64,000 nucleotides of DNA from NCBI GenBank assembly GCA_024398875.1, contig JAKSIJ010000003.1, positions 186,001 to 250,000 of the forward strand, read 5' to 3'. The notes below the pieces were generated by a model. That model made no database searches. It was not told the DNA's origin and saw only the letters and a list, made by a program, of their open reading frames with translations. The DNA comes from Fibrobacter sp. Its GTDB lineage: Bacteria; Fibrobacterota; Fibrobacteria; Fibrobacterales; Fibrobacteraceae. Of this stretch, positions 8,657-17,577 are shown in pieces. The translations under genes and the position numbers were made by a program. Numbering within the stretch: position 1 is the stretch's first letter; each line of letters opens with the position of its first letter.

Positions 8657-9337
8657 CTACAGTTTCTTTGCAACAATGACGGCAAATTTGCCTTTTGAAT
8701 AGACGCATTCTGCTAAAGAAAAACCAACTTCCTTAAGCCAACACATCTCTTCCCTAACAGAGCATTCCCTATCCAACTTTTTCCGCTCTAACCAGCGGTT
8801 GTATTCCACATCGGAAATTCCGGAGTCCTTGATTTCTTCAACCCAGAATTCCTCGATAGAGCGGTTCAGCATTTCATCCTCGACGCAGAACTGGTCATAG
8901 TTTACAAAGGAACCTCCTGCAGGGAGTTTTTCATAAATGGCCTTGAAGAGGCATTTCTTTTGCTCATGCTCCAGATGATGTATAGAGAGGGCTGACATCA
9001 CCAAATCCACATTCTGTTTCGGGAGCGTCTTGGTATAGTCCAAAACCTCGTAGCAAACATTGGCGCAATTTTCAAAACGTTTCTTCGCTACAGAAAGCAT
9101 GCCTTCTGCCACATCGCAGAGGATGTATTCACTCTCCGGAAAATGTTTATACCAGAAGGATGGGAGAAGTCCAGTTCCGCTTCCTAAATCAAGGATGACA
9201 TGTGGATTTATGAATGAAGCCAGAAAATCCGTTGTCTTTCCGTAGTAATCATCAAAACAGTTGATGAACTTACGACGGTTCTCGTCGTATTCTTTTGCAA
9301 TCAGATTAAACTGGCTTTCTATTCTGGCGATATCCAT
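8657..9337 (-). CDS. Class I SAM-dependent methyltransferase
   Basis: The 226-residue protein has a classical Rossmann methyltransferase core: VILDLGSGTGLLPSF (motif I), ILCDVAEGMLSVA (motif II) and VDLVMSALSIHHL (motif IV region). This fits small UbiE/Tam-like methyltransferases of unspecified substrate. The ATG at 9337 is preceded by GGGAGG at good spacing. Upstream on its strand is TATATTTG, a promoter -10 of the type seen elsewhere here. It sits with the next gene between two copies of a dispersed repeat, so the pair may be a local insertion. The substrate cannot be inferred. Confidence 0.8.
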   Translation of the reverse strand: MDIARIESQFNLIAKEYDENRRKFINCFDDYYGKTTDFLASFINPHVILDLGSGTGLLPSFWYKHFPESEYILCDVAEGMLSVAKKRFENCANVCYEVLDYTKTLPKQNVDLVMSALSIHHLEHEQKKCLFKAIYEKLPAGGSFVNYDQFCVEDEMLNRSIEEFWVEEIKDSGISDVEYNRWLERKKLDRECSVREEMCWLKEVGFSLAECVYSKGKFAVIVAKKL

Positions 9338-9551
9338 GATTCGCCTCCCATGTCAAATATATAATTATGGGAAAGCTCTTCTCGGCTCCGAAACCAAATC
9401 AATTGCTAGTTACAGGCAAGAATTCAACGCACGCTACTCCGAAAATATGTAAAATTCTTCTTTTTTTTGGAGTTTCTATTGCCTACATCCGCCAATCTAT
9501 GTATATTTATTACGGAATAACGACATAAATAACAAAATTTCGGAATAGACA
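9338..9551. promoter_or_regulatory. Divergent intergenic region with likely promoters
   Basis: This AT-rich spacer lies between divergent genes. On the bottom strand TATATTTG lies just upstream of the GGGAGG ribosome binding site of the methyltransferase. On the top strand the region before the ATPase gene holds two copies of CGGAATA about 27 bp apart (9516 and 9541), which could be operator half-sites. No other feature is seen. Confidence 0.35.
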
Positions 9552-10805
9552 ATGAGAATTGAACGGGAACTGTATCTGGACCGGCTAGTAGACCGGATGC
9601 ACAACGGTATGGTGAAGGTCATCACGGGCATCAGGCGTTGCGGCAAATCATTTCTGCTCTTTCAGCTATTCAAGGATTACCTTAGTAGCCAAGGCGTGGA
9701 CAACGAGCACATCATAAGGGTTTCACTGGATTCCGAGGAATCGGAGGACCTGCTGGACCGCAAGAAATTGGGGGCCCATGTCCGCAACCGAATCCTGGAC
9801 GACTCGCAGTATTACCTTTTTATCGACGAAATCCAGATGGTAGACGGTTTCGAAAAGGTCCTGAACAGCCTGCTGAAAATCACAAACCTGGACATCTACG
9901 TCACGGGAAGCAATTCCAGATTCCTGTCTACCGATATTCTGACGGAGTTCCGTGGACGCGGTGACGAAGTTCGGGTTTTCCCACTGTCCTTCTCCGAGTT
10001 CTGTTCCGCCTTTGATGGCTCGACGGAAGACGCGTGGAAGGAATACAGCCTGTACGGCGGCCTGCCCCAAATTCTTCTGCAAAAGAGGGAGGAGCAGAAA
10101 GCCGCGTTCCTCAAGAACATTTTCAAGAAAGTCTATATCGATGACATTGTGGGCAGGAACCACCTGAAGGGGGACGAGGCCATTGATGCTCTCTGTAGTG
10201 TAATCGCCTCGGCGGTGGGGTCGCTCACCAGCCCGAGCAAACTTTCGAAGACCTTTGCAAGCCGCGGAGTCAAAGGCGTAACCGACAAGACCGTAAATGC
10301 CTATATCAGCTACATGGAAGAATCCTTTTTAGTGTCAAAAGCGATGCGTTACGATGTGAAGGGGCGCAAGTACATTGGTTCGCCCTGTAAGTTCTACTAC
10401 TGCGATGCCGGCCTCAGGAACGCCGGACTCAACTTTCGGCAATACGAAGAGACCCACCTGATGGAGAACATCATTTACAACGAACTTCTTGTTCGAGGAT
10501 TTTCGGTTGATGTGGGGATAGTACAGTATATGGCCAAGAATGCTGATGGCAAGGTAGTCCGGGTGACGAACGAGGTGGACTTTGTCGCGAATCTGGGCAG
10601 CAAACGGTATTATATCCAGTCGGCGTTCGCCATTCCAGACAAAGAGAAGATGCAGCAGGAGCAGGATTCGCTTTTGCATATTTCCGATAGTTTCAAGAAA
10701 ATCATCGTCACCCTGAAGGACTCTCCCCCATGGCATAACGAAAAGGGAGTGCTCATCATGAATGTATTTGACTTTTTGCTGAAGAGGAACAGCCTAGAAA
10801 TGTAA
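9552..10805 (+). CDS. AAA-family ATPase with C-terminal DUF4143 domain
   Basis: The 417-residue protein begins with an AAA_14-type ATPase: Walker A in GIRRCGKSFLLF (residues about 26-37) and Walker B in YYLFIDEIQMV, followed by the sensor YVTGSNSRFLS. The C-terminal half is DUF4143 (LYGGLPQ, then the FYYCDAGLRN stretch), ending in a PD-(D/E)XK-like fold with NEVDFVA. These standalone ATPases are common, numerous and mobile in gut bacteria, and their function is unsettled. The gene is monocistronic and lies between two copies of a dispersed repeat, which hints at lateral acquisition. Confidence 0.88.
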   Translation: MRIERELYLDRLVDRMHNGMVKVITGIRRCGKSFLLFQLFKDYLSSQGVDNEHIIRVSLDSEESEDLLDRKKLGAHVRNRILDDSQYYLFIDEIQMVDGFEKVLNSLLKITNLDIYVTGSNSRFLSTDILTEFRGRGDEVRVFPLSFSEFCSAFDGSTEDAWKEYSLYGGLPQILLQKREEQKAAFLKNIFKKVYIDDIVGRNHLKGDEAIDALCSVIASAVGSLTSPSKLSKTFASRGVKGVTDKTVNAYISYMEESFLVSKAMRYDVKGRKYIGSPCKFYYCDAGLRNAGLNFRQYEETHLMENIIYNELLVRGFSVDVGIVQYMAKNADGKVVRVTNEVDFVANLGSKRYYIQSAFAIPDKEKMQQEQDSLLHISDSFKKIIVTLKDSPPWHNEKGVLIMNVFDFLLKRNSLEM

Positions 10806-11100
10806 AGGTGTTCGCGCAGCATCAATCATCCATACAACGTAAAAGTGTGCGCTCTAGTCAAGGACGAATCCATTTAGCTTACGCAAAAAGCCATGGGGGA
10901 ATTACTCGGGTTCGAGAATCACCTCAGAGCGGGAAAAGGGTTTGTTGCCTTGCAGTCTCCGCTACGCGGCTGCAAGCCAACCCTACGGGCTTGACGCTCG
11001 CAGACTCGCATCAAGCGCAAAACTGTTCAAATTCGCACTTCGTGCATTTTGAAAGTTTTGCAAACCCTCTTCTCGGGTTCGAGACCTGTCCGGTTATAAA
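10806..11100. repeat. Non-coding spacer with palindromic repeats and tRNA-like fragments
   Basis: No gene is supported here. The segment contains a stem-loop near 10953-10978 (TTGCAG/CTGCAA outer arms, CCGC/GCGG inner arms), the second copy of the 40-bp dispersed repeat (11004-11044), and a hairpin formed by TTCAAA...GCAC-TTC-GTGC...TTTGAA at 11028-11056. CTCGGGTTCGAGA occurs at both about 10907 and 11072. GAGCGGGAAAAGGGT at about 10926 copies the 3' end (plus-strand view) of the adjacent tRNA-Gly. This looks like a site of repeated small insertions or recombination next to a tRNA gene. Confidence 0.55.
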
Positions 11101-11104
11101 AAAT

Positions 11105-11133
11105 AGAGGACCCAGGCTTTGCCTAGGTCCTCT
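11105..11133 (-). terminator. Terminator of tRNA-Gly
   Basis: A 13-bp stem (AGAGGACCCAGGC with GCCTAGGTCCTCT, one mismatch) and TTT loop lie directly after the tRNA on the bottom strand, followed by a run of T (TATTTTTT on that strand). Confidence 0.85.
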
Positions 11134-11141
11134 AATTTTAG

Positions 11142-11214
11142 AGCGGGAAAAGGGTCTCGAACCCTCGACATCGACCTTGGGAAGGTCGCGCTCTACCAAC
11201 TGAGCTACTCCCGC
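11142..11214 (-). tRNA. tRNA-Gly (anticodon CCC)
   Basis: The bottom-strand sequence folds as a full cloverleaf: acceptor GCGGGAG/TTCCCGC, D-arm GCTC/GAGC, anticodon stem CGACC/GGTCG with loop TTCCCAA (anticodon CCC, reads GGG), T-arm GAGGG/CCCTT with loop TTCGAGA, and discriminator T. The CCA end is not encoded, so it must be added after transcription. Confidence 0.95.
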
Positions 11215-11225
11215 GATTTGTGCCA

Positions 11226-11253
11226 AATTTAATAAAAATGCCTCTTTTGTAAA
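11226..11253 (-). promoter_or_regulatory. Sigma70-type promoter of tRNA-Gly
   Basis: On the bottom strand TTTACA (11248-11253) and TAAATT (11226-11231) are separated by 16 bp, placing the start a few bases before the tRNA 5' end. Confidence 0.5.
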
Positions 11254-11296
11254 GGGATTCTACCCGACCTCGACATATATTAGCTACCATTACACC

Positions 11297-11899
11297 ATGA
11301 TTTTCCCCATTTCCCATAGAATTTCCTTTGCTGTGTTAGCCCTTCTGCTGGCAGCCCCGTTGATGCTCCATGCCGAAGAACAATCCACCTGGGATAAATT
11401 CGTGAACTGGTTCAAGCCAAGCCCCTCCATCGAAGGCGAAGGCCCTCTCTACGATGAACTGAAGGCCCTGGAAGAAAAAATTGACCAGACGGAGGCAAGA
11501 TATTCCAGAGAACGGCGCCCAGGGAACAAGGCTCGCTTCAAGAAAGAAATGGAAAATCTGCGCAAGCAGCGGGATGAACTTGTGAAGAAAATCGAGGCCG
11601 AGGAAAAAGCGAAAAAGGACGCCGATAAAAAGGCAACGAACAGCCCAGTCTCCAGTTCGTCTGCAATTATCGAATCCAGTTCCGCCGCAACCCTTGCCTC
11701 AAGTGCTTCAACAAAAGCGGATTCGGCCGCGTCTGTACCAGCCTGCAAGCCAGACACCGTCTTCGTCCGAGATACGGTTCTCGTTCATGACACGCTTTAT
11801 GTGATTGTGGCCGACAAACCAAAAGCCGATGCTCCCAGCACCGACTCCGCAAAGGCCGGCGCAACTGCCACTGACAGCACTAAAGTAAATCCAGACTAG
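11297..11899 (+). CDS. Secreted coiled-coil protein, Ser/Ala-rich, unknown function
   Basis: The 200-residue protein has a signal peptide (about residues 1-26, cleavage after LMLHA). A charged coiled-coil follows (about residues 55-110, repeats such as ENLRKQRDELVKKIEAEEKA). Next come a Ser-rich stretch, the phrase DTVFVRDTVLVHDTLYVI, and an Ala/Asp/Thr tail. No enzymatic motif is visible. The composition suggests a periplasmic or surface structural protein. It is convergent with ruvX, whose stop is 8 bp away. Confidence 0.7.
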   Translation: MIFPISHRISFAVLALLLAAPLMLHAEEQSTWDKFVNWFKPSPSIEGEGPLYDELKALEEKIDQTEARYSRERRPGNKARFKKEMENLRKQRDELVKKIEAEEKAKKDADKKATNSPVSSSSAIIESSSAATLASSASTKADSAASVPACKPDTVFVRDTVLVHDTLYVIVADKPKADAPSTDSAKAGATATDSTKVNPD

Positions 11900-11907
11900 G
11901 TTGGAAA

Positions 11908-12318
11908 CTAGGTTTCGTCAAACCAGCGCTGAAGAATGATGGCAGCGGCGGCGCAATCAATCACCGCCTTGTTTTTCTGCTTCTTCTTTTTGCTCCAGTG
12001 GCTGGTATCCTGCTGCGCCTGAACGCTGGAGTAGGATTCATCCTGCGTATGGATTTTCATACCCGGGAAACGCAGCGCCAAATCCTTGACGAAGGCCTCC
12101 ACCACCACATTCTTGCCGTCCTTGCGGCCATCGGGGTGATACGGCATTCCTACCACAAACTCATCAATCTTGTTGATTTTCACCAGCTGGTCCAAGCGCT
12201 CGAAGAGATTCGTGGTCTTCTGGTCAATGGTCTCCCGAGGGAAAGCCATGCGAATCTCGGAGTCCCCAAAGGCGACTCCTACCCGATGCTCTCCATAGTC
12301 CAGTGCCAGATAGTTCAT
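11908..12318 (-). CDS. ruvX: Holliday-junction resolvase-like RuvX/YqgF
   Basis: The protein (about 136 residues) has the YqgF RNase H-like fold: YLALDYGEHRVGVA near the N-terminus (first catalytic Asp), VVGMPYHPDG, HTQDESYSSVQA in place of the family's DER-T motif, and AVIDCAAAAIIL for the last acidic residue. The family processes pre-16S rRNA 5' ends and may resolve junction DNA. The ATG at 12318 gives the normal family N-terminus (MNYLALD); the frame is open further upstream but enters the preceding gene. It follows namZ by 19 bp on the same strand. Confidence 0.88.
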   Translation of the reverse strand: MNYLALDYGEHRVGVAFGDSEIRMAFPRETIDQKTTNLFERLDQLVKINKIDEFVVGMPYHPDGRKDGKNVVVEAFVKDLALRFPGMKIHTQDESYSSVQAQQDTSHWSKKKKQKNKAVIDCAAAAIILQRWFDET

Positions 12319-12337
12319 AACGTCATCTGCCAACCCA

Positions 12338-13435
12338 TTATAGGCCGCTTTCGATGAATTCCTTCCTGAAGGTTCCGTTGCCAAGCAGGATGTCGATGGG
12401 CAACTTGTGGAACTCGTATTCGTAGGGGGGCTGTTTCCAGGCGAAGTCCTTCGGGTACTTGTGGAAGATGTACTGCAACAGTTTTACTGCCATGTCGAAA
12501 CTGCGGAAGGCGTTCCGGTCCGTCACGTGAATCTGTGCGCCGCCGCAGATCTGCCCCGCGCCCTTGTGGAATGTGGGCTGGAAGTAGTTTTCGCGGAAAT
12601 ACACTCCCGGAAGTTTCAAGCCGTTCATGTATTTGCAAAGGTCAACAGCGTCAATGAAGGGAGCGCCAAAGATTTCGAACGGGCGCGTCGTACCGCGGCC
12701 TTCGCTCACATTGGTGGCTTCAAAAAGGCACATGCCCGGATAGACAATTGCGGTGTCGAGGGTCGGCATGTTGGGGCTTGGCAAAATCCACGGGAGGCCC
12801 GTTTCGTCGTACCACATTTCACGCTTGTAACCATCCATGTGCATCACGTAGAGTTCGCTCTTGGGGAAGCATTCCGCCTTGAACTGTTCGGCCAGTTCAC
12901 CAATGGTTTTAGCATGGCGCGTGCGGATGCTGTGTAGTCCCACAAAGCTGGTGTAGTTCAAGTCCAGCACCGGGCCTTCCTCGTCCACGCAGTTGATGGG
13001 GTTCGGGCGGTCCACAACCACCACGGGAATGCCGAGTTTTTCGCAGGCCTTCATCACCAAGTACAGAGTCCAGATGAAGGTGTAATAGCGGGCACCCACG
13101 TCCTGCAAATCAACCAGCATCACATCCACGTGGCTGAGCATTTCCGCCGTAGGTTCGCGGTGCTCTCCATACAAACTATAAACCGGAATATGAAGTTCGG
13201 GGTCCTCGTAGCCTTCCCACTCAATCATGTTATCCTGGGTGTGGCCCTTGATGCCGTGCTGTGGGCCAAAGAGAGCGCTAAGCTTAAAAAGTTTACCGTC
13301 GTACTCCTTCAACAAATCCAGGGTATAGCGGAGGTCGGCGCAAACCGATGCCGGGTGGAGAACGGCGCCGAGGCGCTTACCGCGCAAATTAGCGGGGAAA
13401 GACTTTTCAAAATGGGATAGAGCGAGTGTGACCAT
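12338..13435 (-). CDS. DUF1343 protein, exo-beta-N-acetylmuramidase NamZ-like
   Basis: The 365-residue protein matches the DUF1343 family along its length: GAVLHPASVCADLRYTL, LFGPQHGIKG, VMLVDLQDVGARYYTF, VDRPNPIN, and the EGRGTTRPFEIFGAPF loop. Characterised members remove N-acetylmuramic acid from peptidoglycan fragments. Those usually carry a signal peptide; this one starts at MVTLALSHFEKSF with no export signal, so it is probably cytosolic and involved in recycling, or the start is wrong. It is transcribed with ruvX. Confidence 0.85.
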   Translation of the reverse strand: MVTLALSHFEKSFPANLRGKRLGAVLHPASVCADLRYTLDLLKEYDGKLFKLSALFGPQHGIKGHTQDNMIEWEGYEDPELHIPVYSLYGEHREPTAEMLSHVDVMLVDLQDVGARYYTFIWTLYLVMKACEKLGIPVVVVDRPNPINCVDEEGPVLDLNYTSFVGLHSIRTRHAKTIGELAEQFKAECFPKSELYVMHMDGYKREMWYDETGLPWILPSPNMPTLDTAIVYPGMCLFEATNVSEGRGTTRPFEIFGAPFIDAVDLCKYMNGLKLPGVYFRENYFQPTFHKGAGQICGGAQIHVTDRNAFRSFDMAVKLLQYIFHKYPKDFAWKQPPYEYEFHKLPIDILLGNGTFRKEFIESGL

Positions 13436-13506
13436 AGTGCCCTAAAGATAGTTTAAGATAGACGAAATGGCTCAAAAAATGCCCCTAAAACCCAATTTTC
13501 CAAAAA

Positions 13507-13570
13507 TTGACACAAAAGTGACATTTTTCTTTTTTATTTTTGCCAACGTGAAATAAAAAACAAAAAAGGA
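13507..13570 (+). promoter_or_regulatory. Promoter and ribosome binding site region of ssb
   Basis: TTGACA at 13507-13512 is followed by a T-rich stretch in which the -10 box is weak. AAGGA at 13566-13570 lies 7 bp before the ATG of ssb. Confidence 0.4.
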
Positions 13571-13577
13571 TAAGATT

Positions 13578-14048
13578 ATGGCTTATTTGAACAAAGTGAT
13601 GCTCATTGGCAATATTGGTAAGGACCCTGAAGTACGCATGAGCCAGACCGGTGGTCGCAAGCGTATTTCCTTCTCTCTCGCCACATCCCGCCGCTACAAG
13701 GACAACAACGGCGAACAGAAAGAACAGACCGACTGGCACAACATCGTCGGCTGGGGCAAGATTGCCGACATCATCGAACAGCTTGGCGTCCGCAAGGGCA
13801 TGTGCCTCTATGTGGAAGGCACCCTCACCAACCGCAGCTGGACAGACCAATCCGGTCAGAAGCGCTACGCTACCGAAGTGAACATGGACACCTTCCAGCT
13901 TCTCACTCCCCGTGGCGGCCAGGGTGGTTCTCCCTCCTATGGTCAGGGCGGCAACTCTTACGGTCAGAACAGCTACAGCCAGAACCAGAACTCCGCTCCC
14001 GCCTACGATGCACCCATGCCCGAAGGCGACGACGACCTCCCGTTCTAA
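13578..14048 (+). CDS. ssb: Single-stranded DNA-binding protein
   Basis: The 156-residue protein begins MAYLNKVMLIGNIGKDPEVR, the standard OB-fold start of bacterial SSB. It continues with KRISFSLATSRRYKD and TDWHNIVGWGKIAD, has a Gly/Gln/Ser/Tyr-rich flexible linker (about residues 112-145), and ends in the acidic tip DDDLPF that binds partner proteins. Length and architecture are ordinary. It follows a clear ribosome binding site and lies 38 bp before a membrane-protein gene. Confidence 0.97.
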   Translation: MAYLNKVMLIGNIGKDPEVRMSQTGGRKRISFSLATSRRYKDNNGEQKEQTDWHNIVGWGKIADIIEQLGVRKGMCLYVEGTLTNRSWTDQSGQKRYATEVNMDTFQLLTPRGGQGGSPSYGQGGNSYGQNSYSQNQNSAPAYDAPMPEGDDDLPF

Positions 14049-14086
14049 TGAACTGTTCTAACGAACGGTCCTAATAAACAGATCCC

Positions 14087-15058
14087 GTGAATTCGGAAAT
14101 AGCTCAAATTGCGTTGATGTTCGTGCTCCCCTTGGGAGTCACGTTCATCCTCATACTCCAATCCGCAGCCGCAGAAACTCGTGGCCAGAAGCTGACGGGA
14201 GCCCTACTCTCTCTGATTGTGGTTGGGTTGGACGCGGTGTTCTATTTCCTGAAGAATACTGTTATCGCCTACAATAATGACGGAGGCCTGCTCCTCACTT
14301 TTGCAAGCCTCTTCTTCCTCGCAATCCTCTATGCAGTCCGCAGCGATGATGGTGCCGGGAAGTTCGCCAACATCCTGTTTGCCATTCTCATGGTTGCTGC
14401 CATTGCTGGCATCTCCTACTGGGAGCGCCCAACCCTCGTCATCAAGACGGGCTACACTCCCGAAGAGATTGCAGAACAGAACGCCAAATATCAGGACTAC
14501 ATCACCTCCTTCCAGAATGGTGAAGGCGGCAAATGGGTCCCAGCTCCCGGTTCAGAAAAATCAAATCTGAATGTGGGCTCTGACGCTGCCACCAAATCTT
14601 CCGGCACGATGTCAGCTACCGCCCAAGGCCGTCTGGAACGCTACATCGAGGAATCCGGCAAGGTCATCGAGAAGATGATTTCCGTTACGGAATCCATCCA
14701 GAGTTTCGAACCTCTCGCCCAAGGCATCGACGAAGCCGGCCGCGAAGCTAGAAGCAGCCAGGCTCTCGCCATTAGCAATAGTGCAGCCTCCCTCAACAAG
14801 CGAGCCCTCGGGCTGTTCCACCCCCATGAATCTTCTGAAGCCCACAAGGTCTTGATTCAAGCCTCCGAAAGCCTGCGGCTGGCGGCTTATTCCCTCTATA
14901 ACTACACTCTGCAAGAAGGCGCAGACGAGCAGGAGGCTCAAATGAAGCTATCCCGCAGTCAAATCAGCCAGATGCAAGTCAACATCCAGATTTTCCGGAA
15001 GAACATCGAAAGTCTCCAAAACAATTATCAACAACCCTCAACTGAAAACGAACAATAA
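14087..15058 (+). CDS. Membrane protein of unknown function
   Basis: The 323-residue protein starts at GTG and has four hydrophobic segments in its first 115 residues (about 7-24, 37-55, 66-84 and 92-110), then a cytoplasmic or periplasmic region of about 200 residues. That region is predicted helical and rich in Ser, Glu and Gln ([20 protein letters not shown], then a Gln/Asn-rich end). No family is recognised. It is 11 bp upstream of asd, so the two may be co-transcribed, but no link in function is evident. Confidence 0.65.
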   Translation: MNSEIAQIALMFVLPLGVTFILILQSAAAETRGQKLTGALLSLIVVGLDAVFYFLKNTVIAYNNDGGLLLTFASLFFLAILYAVRSDDGAGKFANILFAILMVAAIAGISYWERPTLVIKTGYTPEEIAEQNAKYQDYITSFQNGEGGKWVPAPGSEKSNLNVGSDAATKSSGTMSATAQGRLERYIEESGKVIEKMISVTESIQSFEPLAQGIDEAGREARSSQALAISNSAASLNKRALGLFHPHESSEAHKVLIQASESLRLAAYSLYNYTLQEGADEQEAQMKLSRSQISQMQVNIQIFRKNIESLQNNYQQPSTENEQ

Positions 15059-15069
15059 AGGTTAAATCT

Positions 15070-16059
15070 ATGATTCGTAATGTCGCAATCATGGGCGCCA
15101 CTGGCGCAGTCGGTCAAGAACTTCTTACTATCCTCGAACAGCGGAATTTCCCTCTGCAGAACCTGAAGCTTCTCGCTTCGGAACGCAGCGTGGGACGCGA
15201 ATACAAATTCAAGGGCGAAACCCTCAAGGTGGAACTCACTTGCCCCGAAGCCTTTAAGGGCGTTGACCTCGTTCTTTCTTCTGCAGGCGCCAGCGTCTCT
15301 AAGGAATTCGCTCCTATCGCCGTTGATGCAGGCGCAGTTGTCGTGGACAACACCAGCTTCTTCCGCATGGACCCTAACGTTCCTCTTGTAGTTCCCGAAG
15401 TGAACCCGGAAGACATCAAGCTCCACAAGGGCATCATCGCAAACCCCAACTGCACGACCATCATGATGGTTGTTGCCCTGAAGCCTCTTAACGACATTTC
15501 CAAAATCAAGCGCATCCATGTGGCTACCTACCAGAGCGCAAGCGGCGCCGGTGCTACAGGCATGGCAGAACTCAAGCAGCAGTACCAGGAAATCGTGGAA
15601 GGCAAGCCCGTGACCGTGAAGAAGTTCGCCCACCAGCTGGCCTACAACCTCATTCCGCACATTGATGTATTCACCGACAACGACTACACCAAGGAAGAAA
15701 TGAAGATGTACAACGAAACCCGCAAGATAATGCACTCCGACGTGAGCTGCTCCGCTACTTGCGTGCGCGTTTCCGCTCTTCGCTGCCACTCCGAGGCTCT
15801 CTGGATTGAAACCGAGAAGCCCATCAGCGTGGAAGAAGCCCGTGCCGCCATCAAGGCTGGCGAAGGCCTCCAGCTGTTTGACGATCCGGCCAACAACGGC
15901 TACCCCATGCCTCTTGACCTAATGGGCAAGGATGATGTATATGTAGGCCGTATCCGCAAGGATTTGGCCAACGAAAACGGTCTCAACTTCTGGCTCGTCG
16001 GCGACCAAATCCGCAAGGGTGCCGCCCTCAATGCCGTGCAGATTGCCGAGCGTTTATAA
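15070..16059 (+). CDS. asd: Aspartate-semialdehyde dehydrogenase
   Basis: The 329-residue enzyme reduces aspartyl phosphate to aspartate semialdehyde for lysine, diaminopimelate, threonine and methionine synthesis. It shows the NADP-binding start [15 protein letters not shown], the catalytic cysteine in NPNCTT (Cys128), the substrate-binding [12 protein letters not shown], and the C-terminal [10 protein letters not shown] and [18 protein letters not shown] blocks. It is full length for the Gram-positive-like/FCB-type Asd. A strong hairpin follows. Confidence 0.97.
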   Translation: MIRNVAIMGATGAVGQELLTILEQRNFPLQNLKLLASERSVGREYKFKGETLKVELTCPEAFKGVDLVLSSAGASVSKEFAPIAVDAGAVVVDNTSFFRMDPNVPLVVPEVNPEDIKLHKGIIANPNCTTIMMVVALKPLNDISKIKRIHVATYQSASGAGATGMAELKQQYQEIVEGKPVTVKKFAHQLAYNLIPHIDVFTDNDYTKEEMKMYNETRKIMHSDVSCSATCVRVSALRCHSEALWIETEKPISVEEARAAIKAGEGLQLFDDPANNGYPMPLDLMGKDDVYVGRIRKDLANENGLNFWLVGDQIRKGAALNAVQIAERL

Positions 16060-16145
16060 GTCGGGCATCGCGGCCAAACATCGCTGCCCAAGTGCCGCGG
16101 CAACGACAGTTATCCGTGCAGCCTAGACATCAAAATTCTCAACAG

Positions 16146-16175
16146 AAAAGCCCGCCGATAACCGGCGGGCTTTTT
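16146..16175. terminator. Bidirectional terminator between asd and the M29 peptidase
   Basis: AGCCCGCCG and CGGCGGGCT pair perfectly around a 5-base loop, and flanking A and T runs serve both strands. Confidence 0.9.
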
Positions 16176-16191
16176 CGCATATTCAAACAGG

Positions 16192-17310
16192 TTATTCACC
16201 CAGCTTATCGGGATTCAGCCCCTTCAGTTCGTCAACCACAAAGATTCCATCCTTGCGGATGAGCTTGTCGTCAAACCAGATTTCACCGCCACCGTATTCC
16301 GGACGCATGATGAGCACCATGTCCCAGTGAATGGCGCTGGCATTTCCGTTAGGCGCATCTTCATAGCAGCGACCCGGCGTAAAGTGTATGCTTCCCTTGA
16401 TTTTTTCGTCAAAGAGAATGTCGCACATGGGGCTATCCACAAAGGGATTGAAGCCTATGGCAAACTCCCCTACATAACGGGCGCCTTCGTCCGTATCGAA
16501 GATGGCGTTAAGTTTCTCGTTATCGCCGGATTCGCAGGTGGCATTCACAATCTTGCCGTTCTTGAATTCCAGGCGCACGTTGCTGAAGTGTTTGCCCTCA
16601 TAAAGCGTGGGCGTGTTGTACTGAATGACGCCATTGATGCTATCGCGGACTGGCGCAGAGTAGACTTCGCCATCGGGAATGTTCATGTTACCGCAGCAGG
16701 GCACAGCACCCACGCCCTTGATGCTGAAGCTGATGTCTGTTCCCTTGGCAACCAGACGCACCTTGTCCGTCTTGTTCATCAATTCCACAAGGGGCTTGGC
16801 AGCGGCCGCCATTTTGGGGTAATCGGCCAAGCAAGCCTTGAAGTAAAAGTCCTCGAAAGCCTCCGTGCTCATCTTGGCGCCTTGAGCCATGGAGGGGTTC
16901 GGCCAGCGGAGAACGCACCAGCGGGTCTTATTCACGCGGTAGTTCAGCACTTCTTCCGTCATGGTGCGGTACATGAGCATCTTTTCGTCATCGATGTCGC
17001 AGTTTTCCATGGCGTTGTCTGCGCCGCGGATGGCGATGTAAGCCTGCATCCGCTTCATTTCCGCCAAATCCAGTTCCGCACGGAGGGCAATCTGCTCCTT
17101 GGTGGCGGACTTGATCAACTCTCGACGGACACGGCTGCAGGAATTATGCACGAAGGCGTTTCCGCCCACTTTCGCTACAGCTTTGATGAGTTCCGTAGAG
17201 ACTTCGTCCGGCGTATCGGTGGTTTCGATGAGGATGTTTTCGCCGGCCTTGAGGCCAATGGCGTTGTTGATGAGATTTTCTGCAAGTTGAGTTACACGAG
17301 GATCAGTCAT
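16192..17310 (-). CDS. M29 family metallo-aminopeptidase
   Basis: The 372-residue protein matches thermophilic-type aminopeptidases (AmpS/AmpT/PepS). Visible blocks are MTEEVLNYRVNKTRWCVLRW, the metal-ligand region in RYVGEFAIGFNPFVDSP, GSIHFTPGRCYEDA, and NASAIHWDMVLIM, which carries the conserved His and Asp. These dimetal enzymes release N-terminal residues from peptides in the cytosol. It is convergent with asd and divergent from the lipoprotein gene. No odd features are seen. Confidence 0.93.
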   Translation of the reverse strand: MTDPRVTQLAENLINNAIGLKAGENILIETTDTPDEVSTELIKAVAKVGGNAFVHNSCSRVRRELIKSATKEQIALRAELDLAEMKRMQAYIAIRGADNAMENCDIDDEKMLMYRTMTEEVLNYRVNKTRWCVLRWPNPSMAQGAKMSTEAFEDFYFKACLADYPKMAAAAKPLVELMNKTDKVRLVAKGTDISFSIKGVGAVPCCGNMNIPDGEVYSAPVRDSINGVIQYNTPTLYEGKHFSNVRLEFKNGKIVNATCESGDNEKLNAIFDTDEGARYVGEFAIGFNPFVDSPMCDILFDEKIKGSIHFTPGRCYEDAPNGNASAIHWDMVLIMRPEYGGGEIWFDDKLIRKDGIFVVDELKGLNPDKLGE

Positions 17311-17332
17311 AATGAGTAATTGAGGGTTAGAA

Positions 17333-17475
17333 TGTACGAAGTAAAGTTATAAATTATGAATTATGAAGTATGAGATAATTAGTAATTAGTGGTCGGGGAT
17401 TAATATAAAACAATTTAAAATTCAAAATTCAAAATTAATAATTGCAATTTCAAACAAAAACAATTCAAAATTATG
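17333..17475. repeat. AT-rich heptamer repeat array D
   Basis: Units such as AATTATG, AATTCAA and AATTAGT fill the divergent space between the M29 peptidase gene and the lipoprotein gene at 17578. It is part of the same family as array A. Confidence 0.7.
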
Positions 17476-17577
17476 GACCGTGCGAAGAATTCAAAAAAAA
17501 TTCATTTTGGGGTGTGGAAAATACATCAAAAAAGCGTCTATAAGAATTAGGACCATCACAAACCATAGGAGGTATCA

